Assembly (NCBI RefSeq): GCF_009728935.1
Contig: NZ_CP034235.1
Location: 652,501 to 716,500, forward strand
Origin: Paenibacillus psychroresistens
GTDB lineage: Bacteria > Bacillota > Bacilli > Paenibacillales > NBRC-103111
Reading direction: 5' to 3'
DNA length: 64,000 nt
The notes beneath the pieces are model-generated. The model was not told the origin of the DNA. It searched no databases and worked only from the letters and a program-made list of their open reading frames with translations. The translations under genes and the position numbers were made by a program. Below, piece after piece: positions 33,744 to 43,100 of the stretch (position 1 is its first letter; every line of letters starts with the position of its first letter).

Positions 33744-36407
33744 ATGCCCCAACAAAAAACAGTTCATATTATTTCCCATAGTCATTGGGATAGAGAGTGG
33801 TATATGCCCTTTGAGAAACATCGCATGCGTCTTGTGACGCTGTTAGATACGGTCATTGAGCTGCTTGAATCAAATGGAAACGATTTTCACTATTTTCATT
33901 TGGATGGACATGTGCTTTTGGTAGATGATTATTTAGAAATTAGACCAGAGATGAAGCAGCGCTTACAACGGTTGATTGCTGACAACAAGCTTTTTATTGG
34001 ACCTTGGTATGTGTTGCAAGACGCTTTTCTGACAAGTGGTGAGGCGCAGTTAAGAAATCTGCAGCTTGGAATTGAACGGGCTGAACAGCTTGGGGCTGCT
34101 ACAAGAGTAGGTTATTTCCCAGACACATTCGGTAATATTTCACAATCAGCGCAGTTATTGCTTGGTTTTGGTATCGAGACTGCGGTTTTCGGCAGGGGCA
34201 TTAATGCAATTGCTGAGAATAATACGGTGGTTAATGAAGGTAGTAATGGGTACAGATCGGAATTGTGGTGGGAAGCTCCAGATGGGTCTAGGGTGCTTTC
34301 GGTATTCTTGGCTAATTGGTACCATAATGGAATGGAACTTCCGATTAACCCAGTTGCTGCGAAAGAAACGGTTTCTTTGACAGTTGCAAATGTTGAAAAA
34401 TACGCAGCCACTTCGCATTTATTGCTGATGAATGGCTGTGACCACCAGCCTGTTCAACGGGATGTAGGTCAGGCTATTAAAGTGCTAAATGATAATTTAC
34501 AGAACTATCGTTTTGTACATAGTAATTTCCCTGATTATCTACGGGAGATTGCACTTCAGTCAACCGATCTACAAAGTGTGAGAGGAGAATTGATTGGTCA
34601 ACAAACAGATGGCAATCTTACTTTGGTAAATACAGCTTCAGCGCGTATGTACCTTAAACAATGGAATGCTAAGGTGCAGTTGGAGTTGGAGCGTTGGTCA
34701 GAGCCGTTCTCCACGATAGCCTGGAAGCTCGGAGCTGTTTATCCCGAAGCTTTTATTGATCATGCTTGGAAGCAGCTTTTGGAGAATCACCCTCATGACA
34801 GTATTTGTGGCTGCAGCATAGACGAAGTTCATCAAGAAATGGTAGTTCGTTTCAAGAAAGCGAATCAGGTTGCATCTGAGTTAAGTGAACAGGCATTGAG
34901 CTTTATAACTAATCAGCTTAATACTAATAAGCTGGTGGAAGAACTAGGCATTCGTAATATAAACGATCAGTTGAGAGCAATTGTTGTTTTCAATCCGCTA
35001 GGATGGAAAAGGGACGATAGGGTAGAAGCAGAGCTTGACTGTGAAGATGAGAAAGACCTACAACATTATAGCTTACTTGACCCATTAGGAAATTCAGTGG
35101 CATTTAGCTATGAGGACTTGGGCTGGATTCATGGCTTCACTCTGCCTTTAGACAGCTTTAGAGTTCCTTGGAAGAAACGTCGATATTTATTAAAGTTTCA
35201 AGCAGAGCAAGCACCTGCTTTAGGACATACAACCTATATCCTGGTATTAAGGGAAGCTCAAAATCTAAACCTTCCCGCTAAAAGAACTCAACGGAGAGAA
35301 GCTCAATTGATTAATAATAGGGAGACAACTACGTTCTGCTTAGAAAATGAATATCTGTATGTACAGGTAGAGAAAAACGGTACTCTAGTCATGCGCGATA
35401 AGGCTACTGACCAAGTCTATAAAGATTTGCTTGTCTTTGAAGACAATGGAGACGTGGGTAATGAATATATGTATGTTGCTTCAGAGGATGGCTCCGTATT
35501 CACTACTAAGGGGAGTGAGGCTTCTATTGAGCAGATATCCAGCTCGCAAATAAGGATCATACATCACCTAAGCATCCCATTTGAAAGACAAGCGAAACTT
35601 CGTTCTGAGCAGCTTGTCAGTCTTAGGTTAGATATTCGAATTTCACTTGAGAAGGGGTCGCGAAGGCTTGAAATAGATGTTTCGGGGGATAATCAGGCGA
35701 AGGATCACCGCTTGAGAGTGTTGTTTCCTACGAATTTAGTAACCGATTACTGTTATGCGGATGCGCCATTTGATGTGGTTCGTAGAGAAATATGGCCGTG
35801 GTCTGGGTGGGAGAATCCAAGCCGTACGGAAAGAATGCAGTCATTTGTTGATGTGACGGACGGTGATAATGGCTTGATGATTGCTTCTATAGGGTTGCCT
35901 GAATATGAGATTTTGAGAGATGGGCATAATACAATTGCCTTAACATTACTTCGTTCTGTAGGTGAATTAGGAGATTGGAATTACTTTGCTACACCTGAAG
36001 CTCAATGCCTAGGGTCTTTCACAGCTAGATTTGCAATCCTATCGCATACAGGGGGTTATGTTGAGGCTATTCCTGACGTCAGTGCGTTTCAAACACCGCT
36101 TCGCTCTGTGGTTTCCACTTTACATGAAGGCAGTCTAGCTGCTACAGCATCCTGGCTTCACTTGCCTAATAAATCGATTATGATAACTTCTTTTAAAAAA
36201 ACAAGGGAAGGTGCTCATGCAGCACTGAGGTTTGTTAATCTTAGTTCGGAATCCCAAGAAATAGAGCTTGGAGGCGGATGGATAAAAAAAGATTCACAAA
36301 TTGCGGTAGCAAGGTTAGATGAGAAAGTAATTGGACAGCAAGAAGTGTTGAATGGGTCCGTAAACACAACTATACCAGCCAAAAAAATAGCTACCTGGTT
36401 ACTCTGA
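33744..36407 (+). CDS. GH38 alpha-mannosidase, MngB-like
   Basis: An 887-residue cytoplasmic GH38 enzyme, shorter than the 1065-residue one and from a different branch. The N-terminus carries zinc-binding 'HSHWDREWY' (His12, Asp16) and the nucleophile is Asp127 in 'YFPDTFGN'. Relatives such as MngB act on mannosyl-glycerate or short alpha-mannosides (family knowledge). It is divergent from the regulator and upstream of a CUT1 importer carrying the same operator motif, so the two GH38 enzymes and importer form one regulon. Confidence 0.93.
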   Translation: MPQQKTVHIISHSHWDREWYMPFEKHRMRLVTLLDTVIELLESNGNDFHYFHLDGHVLLVDDYLEIRPEMKQRLQRLIADNKLFIGPWYVLQDAFLTSGEAQLRNLQLGIERAEQLGAATRVGYFPDTFGNISQSAQLLLGFGIETAVFGRGINAIAENNTVVNEGSNGYRSELWWEAPDGSRVLSVFLANWYHNGMELPINPVAAKETVSLTVANVEKYAATSHLLLMNGCDHQPVQRDVGQAIKVLNDNLQNYRFVHSNFPDYLREIALQSTDLQSVRGELIGQQTDGNLTLVNTASARMYLKQWNAKVQLELERWSEPFSTIAWKLGAVYPEAFIDHAWKQLLENHPHDSICGCSIDEVHQEMVVRFKKANQVASELSEQALSFITNQLNTNKLVEELGIRNINDQLRAIVVFNPLGWKRDDRVEAELDCEDEKDLQHYSLLDPLGNSVAFSYEDLGWIHGFTLPLDSFRVPWKKRRYLLKFQAEQAPALGHTTYILVLREAQNLNLPAKRTQRREAQLINNRETTTFCLENEYLYVQVEKNGTLVMRDKATDQVYKDLLVFEDNGDVGNEYMYVASEDGSVFTTKGSEASIEQISSSQIRIIHHLSIPFERQAKLRSEQLVSLRLDIRISLEKGSRRLEIDVSGDNQAKDHRLRVLFPTNLVTDYCYADAPFDVVRREIWPWSGWENPSRTERMQSFVDVTDGDNGLMIASIGLPEYEILRDGHNTIALTLLRSVGELGDWNYFATPEAQCLGSFTARFAILSHTGGYVEAIPDVSAFQTPLRSVVSTLHEGSLAATASWLHLPNKSIMITSFKKTREGAHAALRFVNLSSESQEIELGGGWIKKDSQIAVARLDEKVIGQQEVLNGSVNTTIPAKKIATWLL

Positions 36408-36522
36408 AAGTAATAGATGGGGTTTAACTAAGGTGGAGTGCTGACGATTAGGATATTTATTTTTAAATACAACTTTACAAGATTGAAAATATGACTTATA
36501 TTCTAATTATACAATTAATAAA

Positions 36523-36545
36523 AGTTGTATATATGTACTATAAAT
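36523..36545 (+). promoter_or_regulatory. Operator-like site S4 upstream of the ABC receptor
   Basis: AGTTGTATATATGTACTATA plus AAT, nearly identical to S3. A further half-site ATACAACT lies at 36467-36474. Confidence 0.6.
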
Positions 36546-36590
36546 GGAGGTGCTTTTATAAATACTTAGAAATACGATGAAAATTTTTTG

Positions 36591-36619
36591 ATGATACGTG
36601 TATCATGATAACGATTACA
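36591..36619 (+). promoter_or_regulatory. Palindrome and cre-like site before the ABC receptor gene
   Basis: ATGATAC-GT-GTATCAT (36591-36606) is directly followed by TGATAACGATTACA (36606-36619), which matches the CcpA cre consensus TGWAANCGNTNWCA at 13 of 14 positions. Catabolite repression of the importer is the likely meaning. Confidence 0.6.
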
Positions 36620-36667
36620 TTCTAAGGGGCTTCCAGTTTTATAAACTAAAAAAGAGGTGCATTTCAC

Positions 36668-38119
36668 ATGACAACATCCCAAAAAATGCTAAGATCTTTC
36701 GCAATTCTTCTTTCAGCTATTATGGTATTTACTCTAGCTGCATGCGGTGGGAGCAATAGCTCAACTGAAACTAACAGCCCAGCAGCAACAGACAGTTCTA
36801 CAGCATCTGCTACACCTGCTGAATCCGTTGCACCTAAAAGTGATATTAAATTAACAATGTGGAATTTCAAAGTAGCCTTTGACCCAGGTTTGAAAGCGGT
36901 TGCGGATGCTTACAAGCTGAAGACTGGTGTAAGCGTAGAAACGCAGCTTACTACTCCAGACGATGCCTATAGGCAGAAAACGACCGCTGCAGCTGCTGCA
37001 AATGAATTGCCTGATATGTATTTATACTGGGCTGGAGCTGGCGGGGGCGCTTTTGATGGTCGGGCTATGAACTGGGCAGATGAGCTGGATAAAGATAAAG
37101 CTTGGAAAGACAGCTTCTTCCCATCGGCTTTCAATAGTATTGTGATTAACCAAGGTAATTTGGATGGGTGGCAGAAAGATGAGAAAGCCAGCCAGTGGTC
37201 AAAAGAACGCAAGGTTGGCGAATCTTACGGAATTCCACTTGATATTGGCTCCTTCTATACCATCTATGGAAATGCTAAGCTGATTAAGGAAGCTGGTTTG
37301 CCGACGACTGCACCAGCTGATATGGAAGAATGGCTTGCTAATATGAATACAATTAAAGCTAAAACGGGTGTGCCTGGACTAGTGTTCAGCGGCAAAACAT
37401 TCTCTGTATATGAAAATTGGATGGCTAATTTCCAGGATTATATGAAAAATGGTCCTGAAGAATATACGAAATTTATGAATCGCGAATCTAAAATGACGGA
37501 TCCGGCTCACATGCAGATTGCTCAATTTATTGAAGATGTAACCAAATCAGGTAATATGCTACCAGGGATTGTTGGCCTTGACATTGATCCTGCAGATCAA
37601 GCTTTTGCAAGCGGTAAAGCTGCTTATAACCTTGGAGGCACTTTCTCATTCGCTTCATTTAGTAAAATGGGCATGGATCCCAAAGATATCATTAGCTTCC
37701 GTGTTCCGGCATACAAAGGATCTAAAATCCCGGATGCAAAAGTAACGCCATTTCCTTTAGTACAAGTTGTTGTTTCAGATAAAGGCAAGAATAAACAGGC
37801 TGCTATCGATTTTGTTAAATATTTGACATCAGAAGAAGGCATGGTGCTTTACGCAAATGGGGCTTTCGATATCCCGGCTGTGAATGTGAAGAATAAAGAA
37901 GCATTGAATGGCGCTATTAGTTCCATGTTAAGCTCAATGAGTACCGAGAGCAATTGGTATTCAGAGAATGCTGGCGTTTCGGATAAGGTATTTGGACCTG
38001 AATGGAATAAATTCCACGAAATGAAGCAAAAAATTATTCTTGGCGCGGCAACCGCTAAACAAGCTGCTGAAGAGTTTGATAAAGCGGCAGCGGCTGAAAA
38101 GGCAAAAGAAAAGAAATAA
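36668..38119 (+). CDS. Family 1 sugar-binding lipoprotein of a CUT1 importer
   Basis: A 483-residue receptor with lipobox 'TLAAC' (Cys26), Ser/Thr-rich linker and the SBP family 1 fold ('KLTMWNFKVAFDPGLKAVAD', 'ELPDMYLYWAG', 'AAIDFVKYLTSEEGMVLYANG'). It delivers a sugar to the two permeases downstream. Given the surrounding GH38 genes and shared operator, alpha-manno-oligosaccharides are the probable ligand (inference). A hairpin after the stop may raise its level over the permeases. Confidence 0.92.
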   Translation: MTTSQKMLRSFAILLSAIMVFTLAACGGSNSSTETNSPAATDSSTASATPAESVAPKSDIKLTMWNFKVAFDPGLKAVADAYKLKTGVSVETQLTTPDDAYRQKTTAAAAANELPDMYLYWAGAGGGAFDGRAMNWADELDKDKAWKDSFFPSAFNSIVINQGNLDGWQKDEKASQWSKERKVGESYGIPLDIGSFYTIYGNAKLIKEAGLPTTAPADMEEWLANMNTIKAKTGVPGLVFSGKTFSVYENWMANFQDYMKNGPEEYTKFMNRESKMTDPAHMQIAQFIEDVTKSGNMLPGIVGLDIDPADQAFASGKAAYNLGGTFSFASFSKMGMDPKDIISFRVPAYKGSKIPDAKVTPFPLVQVVVSDKGKNKQAAIDFVKYLTSEEGMVLYANGAFDIPAVNVKNKEALNGAISSMLSSMSTESNWYSENAGVSDKVFGPEWNKFHEMKQKIILGAATAKQAAEEFDKAAAAEKAKEKK

Positions 38120-38133
38120 TTAGTTTGTATGGA

Positions 38134-38168
38134 GTAGGAGGGAGGGTTGGTCCTCCCCCTGCTTTTTA
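38134..38168 (+). terminator. Intra-operon attenuator between receptor and permeases
   Basis: A GC-rich stem GGAGGGAGG / CCTCCCCCT is followed by five Ts (38163-38167), 20 nt before the permease start. Partial termination here would give more receptor than permease mRNA. Confidence 0.65.
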
Positions 38169-38187
38169 AAAAAAGAGGTGTTTACTA

Positions 38188-39117
38188 ATGAGTTCTCAAC
38201 ATTATCGCAATAAAGCTGCAAGTCGTGAATCTATGGCTGCCTATATTTTAATAGCTCCAGCGATTATTTTGTTCCTTGTAATTGGGTTATTTACGGTAGG
38301 CTTTTCTTTGTGGCTTTCTTTTTATCATTTGCCTCAGGGTTCTTTGATTTCTAATGCAAAATTTGCTGGACTGGATAATTTTAAAGATTTTTTGTTGGGT
38401 AGAGATCAAATTATTTCCGAGAAATTCTGGCTTGCGCTCAAAAATAATATGATTCTTTGTATTTCAATGGTGTTTCTTGTTATTCCGATCTCTTTGTTAA
38501 TTTCGATTCTTCTGCAGAGCATTACAAAAGGTGTTAGATTTTTTAGAACACTGTTCCTGCTGCCAATGGTTACATCTTCCGTTGCCATATATTATGTATG
38601 GACGGGTATTTATGATCCGGAAGGTTCCATAAATCAATTTCTAAAAGCGGTTGGTTTAATAGATGCAATGGCTGTCAATGGTTGGCTTGGAGAATTAAAT
38701 ACTGCGCTGCCTGCTATTATCGTTGTCATTGTTCTAGGTGGAGTACCAGGCACCATGATTCTATATTTTGCTGGTCTGCAAACGGTGGACCCACATTTGT
38801 ATGAATCCGCTGATATCGATGGAGCGAACTTCTGGCAGAAGCTAGTCAATGTCACGTGGCCTATTCTTCGCCCTATTACGATCATTGCGATCATTATTAA
38901 TTTAAATGGGGCATTGCAAATATTTGATCAGGTTTGGGTTATGACCAAGGGTGGTCCTGCTGGAACGACAGAGGTTGTTAGTGTACTGATGTTTAAAGAA
39001 GCGTTTGTTAACAGAAATGGTGATTTAGGTACTGCCAATGCGATGGGTTGGATTATGTTTCTCTTCACGTTCGTGCTTTCATTGATCAGCATCAAATCAT
39101 TCAAGGATAAAACCTAG
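38188..39117 (+). CDS. CUT1 sugar ABC permease, MalF type
   Basis: A 309-residue permease with six helices and an EAA loop near residue 206 ('ESADIDGANFWQKLVNVTWP'). AAAGAGGTG precedes the ATG. It pairs with the next gene and the upstream receptor. Confidence 0.92.
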   Translation: MSSQHYRNKAASRESMAAYILIAPAIILFLVIGLFTVGFSLWLSFYHLPQGSLISNAKFAGLDNFKDFLLGRDQIISEKFWLALKNNMILCISMVFLVIPISLLISILLQSITKGVRFFRTLFLLPMVTSSVAIYYVWTGIYDPEGSINQFLKAVGLIDAMAVNGWLGELNTALPAIIVVIVLGGVPGTMILYFAGLQTVDPHLYESADIDGANFWQKLVNVTWPILRPITIIAIIINLNGALQIFDQVWVMTKGGPAGTTEVVSVLMFKEAFVNRNGDLGTANAMGWIMFLFTFVLSLISIKSFKDKT

Positions 39118-39132
39118 AAGGGAGGAGATCGA

Positions 39133-39963
39133 ATGAAACTCACGTACCTGCAGAATATAATCATTTATTGCATACTTTTAGTCTGGGCTTTTCTTTGTGT
39201 TTATCCATTAATTTGGATGGCATCCGCATCACTCAAAGCACCTATGGAAGTTATGTCTAGTTTTTCCTTGCTGCCTTCACATAAATGGCATTGGGAAACG
39301 TATGCGGAAGTATGGAAGAAAATGAGCTTTTTCAGATATTTTTTAAACAGCCTTAATGTTACATTTTGGACATTAGTGGGGGTTAATGTTCTATTCTCCA
39401 TGGCTGGATTTGCATTTGCCAAGCTTAAGTTCTTCGGGAACAGCTTTCTCTTTTATATGTTTTTGGGAATGATGTTTGTTCCTGGTGTTACGGTCTTAAT
39501 TCCGCTTTTTTTAATTGAGAGCAAATTAAATATTCTGAATACCCATCTAGGATTAATCTTGCCAATGGTAAACGGTACTGCGCCATTTGCAATCTTCTTG
39601 TTTCGTAATTATTTCCGCTCCATACCACATGAAATCTATGAATCAACGAAAATCGAGGGAGCCAGTGTATTTAGGACACTTTTTCAGATTTATATACCAT
39701 TAGCCTTGCCGGCAATGGCCACGATTACGACGATGAGCTTCCTGGGTTCATGGAATTCGTTGGTTCTTCCAATGGTAATTCTAAGCACTCCAAAGCTTTT
39801 TACTTTGCCGTTGGCAGTTATTTTTCTGGACACAGGTGTTTTTAAACAATGGAACGTGGTTATGGCCGGTTCATTGATCTCTATCTTACCGATTATTATC
39901 GCGTTTTTTGTCTTTCAGAAATATTACATTCAAGGGTTATCAGCTGGAGCAATTAAGTCATAA
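39133..39963 (+). CDS. CUT1 sugar ABC permease, MalG type
   Basis: A 276-residue permease; the EAA loop is 'ESTKIEGASVFRTLFQIYIP' near residue 170 and the C-terminus reads 'QKYYIQGLSAGAIKS'. AAGGGAGGAG precedes the ATG. As in the first operon, no ATPase gene is present. Confidence 0.92.
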   Translation: MKLTYLQNIIIYCILLVWAFLCVYPLIWMASASLKAPMEVMSSFSLLPSHKWHWETYAEVWKKMSFFRYFLNSLNVTFWTLVGVNVLFSMAGFAFAKLKFFGNSFLFYMFLGMMFVPGVTVLIPLFLIESKLNILNTHLGLILPMVNGTAPFAIFLFRNYFRSIPHEIYESTKIEGASVFRTLFQIYIPLALPAMATITTMSFLGSWNSLVLPMVILSTPKLFTLPLAVIFLDTGVFKQWNVVMAGSLISILPIIIAFFVFQKYYIQGLSAGAIKS

Positions 39964-39972
39964 AAAATCTAA

Positions 39973-40006
39973 GGGATCCGTCATTTATAAATATGCTGGC
40001 GGATCC
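39973..40006 (+). other. Stem-loop after the permease gene
   Basis: GGATCCGTC pairs with GGCGGATCC across a 16-nt AT-rich loop. There is no T-run, so it may be an RNA-stability element or weak processing site rather than a terminator. Confidence 0.5.
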
Positions 40007-40077
40007 GAAGATTGGAGGTGGTCATTAACTTTAATAAGAGGTGCAGAAACTAAACGAAAATTTTTAGTTGTGCAAAT

Positions 40078-40091
40078 TGAAAGCGCTATCT
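40078..40091 (+). promoter_or_regulatory. cre-like site before the beta-helix protein
   Basis: TGAAAGCGCTATCT matches the CcpA cre consensus at 13 of 14 positions, 40 nt upstream of the start. Confidence 0.6.
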
Positions 40092-40131
40092 TTTTTATAT
40101 TGACTTAAATAATTTAATTGGAGGTATATTT

Positions 40132-43100
40132 ATGAAAAAGAAAGCAGTCCTAATTTTATTCTCGTTCATCTTCATGTTCACAGGTTGGCTCTCTCCGGGG
40201 AACATTCCCTTTCTGGGAACAACTACTGCAATGGCAGCACCTTCAGGAGATATTCTTAAACTTACGGTGGTCAATAACTCGGCGGATACGGGGAATTTTG
40301 ATAAATATGTACGTGTAAAGCTCTCTACAGCAGGAGCTGGTTCTTATGTGATTGCGAGCGGCGATTATTTAGAATATGATGTCAAGCTTGACGGTGCGCC
40401 CAGAGATACGGGGGCAGTAGACATTCAATTTACAGACAGCTCTTATTTAAGCAGCGCATCAGGTCTATATGATCAAAAAGGGGTACATGGAAGCTCATCA
40501 GGCTCCATTAATGATGCAGCAAACACTTGGTATCACCGTAAAATTAAATTCCCTAGCAGCGCAGTTGGCAAGACCATTTCCGTCTGGGCGTTATATAACA
40601 GGGATTCTGTACCCAATGAAGTGTATTCTGTCTTTTACGATAATGTACTTATTACAGATGGAGGAGCTACCACAAAACTAACTGCATACGCGAATGGGGC
40701 TCCACCTTTTCAAACGGTGTTGAATTCCAATGGCATTTCGGCAACGAAATATGATTCCCGGTTGGAGACTTACAATCTCGGTTCTCCTTCAGGGGATGTC
40801 CTTTCCTATACAGTAACGAACAATTCGACAACAGGTACAAACAAATATGCTTATCAAAAATTCTCTACTGCAGGAGCAGGCAGCTATGTATTTGTTAGCG
40901 GGGACTATATTGAATATGATGTCTTTACTAACGATACGCTTGCTTATGGGTCAGGTGGCTTGGATATTGTGAACACGGACAGTACTGCTTTCCGTGATCA
41001 AGGTTCTTGGAATGATCAATACTCGATTGGCGGGCACCCGGTAGCAGATATTACTAAATATGCTACAGGCGTTTGGTTTCATCGAAAGCTCCAGGTGCCT
41101 GCTACCATGATTGGCAAGACGGTCAGCTATTGGATGCTGGGTGGTGAGAATGATGATGCCAGCAAAGTTTATACTGCTTTATATGACAATGTTAAAGTAA
41201 CCAATGGGGCTACTCTCAAGCTCACTGCATATGCGGATGGTGCGCCTACTGTGAATACAACGATGTTGAGCATTAATTCGACTGCAACCTTGACTACAAA
41301 TGCTTATGCTAATAATACAGGCAGCACATCTGGAGATATGCTGAGTTTAAGAGTGCTGAACGTTGCTGAACCGGATTATTCAACTTACGCAAGCTTCTCC
41401 AATAAGTATGCTTATTGGGTATTCTCACAACAGAGTTACACGATGGTAGCTGGAGATTATCTGGAATACGATGTAAAGAATCTGGACTTTTCCAACAACC
41501 CAGGTTTTGCTGTGGACCTAACTTTTACAGATGCGACAAATGGACGGGATTCTGGATGGATAGATCAAAATAGCCTGAGTGCCCATCCTTCTACCAGTTT
41601 GCAGCGGTATACGGGCAACCAATGGTATCACCGCAAAATTAAAGTGCCGACTTCGTTGGTTGGCAAGACCATTCTCAATTGGACGATTGCTTCGGAGAGT
41701 AACTTTACGAATGATTATATAACAGGCTTTGTGGATAATGTGAAAATTACGAATGGGGTTACTCTGAAAGCAACGGGATATGCAGATGGTAATCCTTCTG
41801 TAAACTTGGAGTCGATTAGCAATGGTATTGCGTATGCTGTTATGGCTGCTGAGCCTACAGGAGGGTACACAAGTGGAACGCCTTCGGTCGTTACGACTAC
41901 TTTGACTACAACGGATGTGCCGATTGCCAGTTTTAATGTAATGAATTTTGGAGCTGTTAAAGATGGGACTACGGACGATACGTATGCGTTTCAGAAAGCA
42001 TTGTTTGCTGCAGCAGCTGCAGGCGGCGCAGTTGTATATGCTCCGGCAGGCAGCTATGCCATCAAAAAACATCTCTACATTCCAGAGGGAGTGACTCTAC
42101 GAGGAGATTGGAAAAGCCCGGATAGTGGCGGGCTCGGGTTGGGAACTATTCTGAAGGCATACGAATACAAAGATAATGCTAACGGGATTGCGTTTATCGG
42201 GATATATGGAAGCGGAGCCCTTACAAATGTCTCCATTTGGTACCCGGAACAGGATTATTCTTCAGTCCACGCCTATCCTTGGACCATTCAGTCCATGTTT
42301 GCGGATAATAGTAATATCATTAATGTTACCCTGATTAATTCTTATTTGGGGATTAAGTGTGGACCGAGCTTTAATGAGCTTCAATATATTAATAATGTTT
42401 ATGGTACGGTATTGCGCAAAGGGATTGAGATAGGCTTTAACCCTGATGTGCCTCGAATCGAAGGGGTAAAGTTCAAGCCTGACTACTGGAGTACCTCTGG
42501 TTTAGCGGGTGCGCCTTCGGGCAGTACCAATCTGCAAACGCTGAAAAACTACACAGTCGCTAATGCGGAAGGCTTGATTTTTGGACGAGTTGATATGGGC
42601 TATACCTACGATGTAACCCTTCGTTCTTTCAAGACAGGTTTAAATTTGGCCCATGAATTTACAACCTATGGGGGGGATGCAGGCAGCATGGGAACGATGG
42701 CAAAGCTTGATATAGATGAAGGGAATGTTGGTATTCTCGTAGATTATACAAGTCCAACGGGATATGCTATATCAGACTCCATTATTAAAGCTTCCGCTGG
42801 GATTAATCCTGTTGCTGTTAAAACCACTACTAATTTCGTGAATACGGTAGGATTTAATAACAGTACGATTGGGGGCGCTCCGCAAACGGCTGTGCTTCAT
42901 CAAGGAAGCGGAGGTCTGTCCTTTCAGAATTGTACCTTTAACGATTGGGGGTACAGCGCGGGAACTTATGCTATAGAAGCGCAAGCAGGTAGTTTGTCGG
43001 TTGCCGGCAGCAATTTTCAGAAAAATGCTAAATCGATTCATCTGACCACGGGAATTATTTCAGCGGCTATTATGGGCAATACATTCAATGGAGTGCCGCA

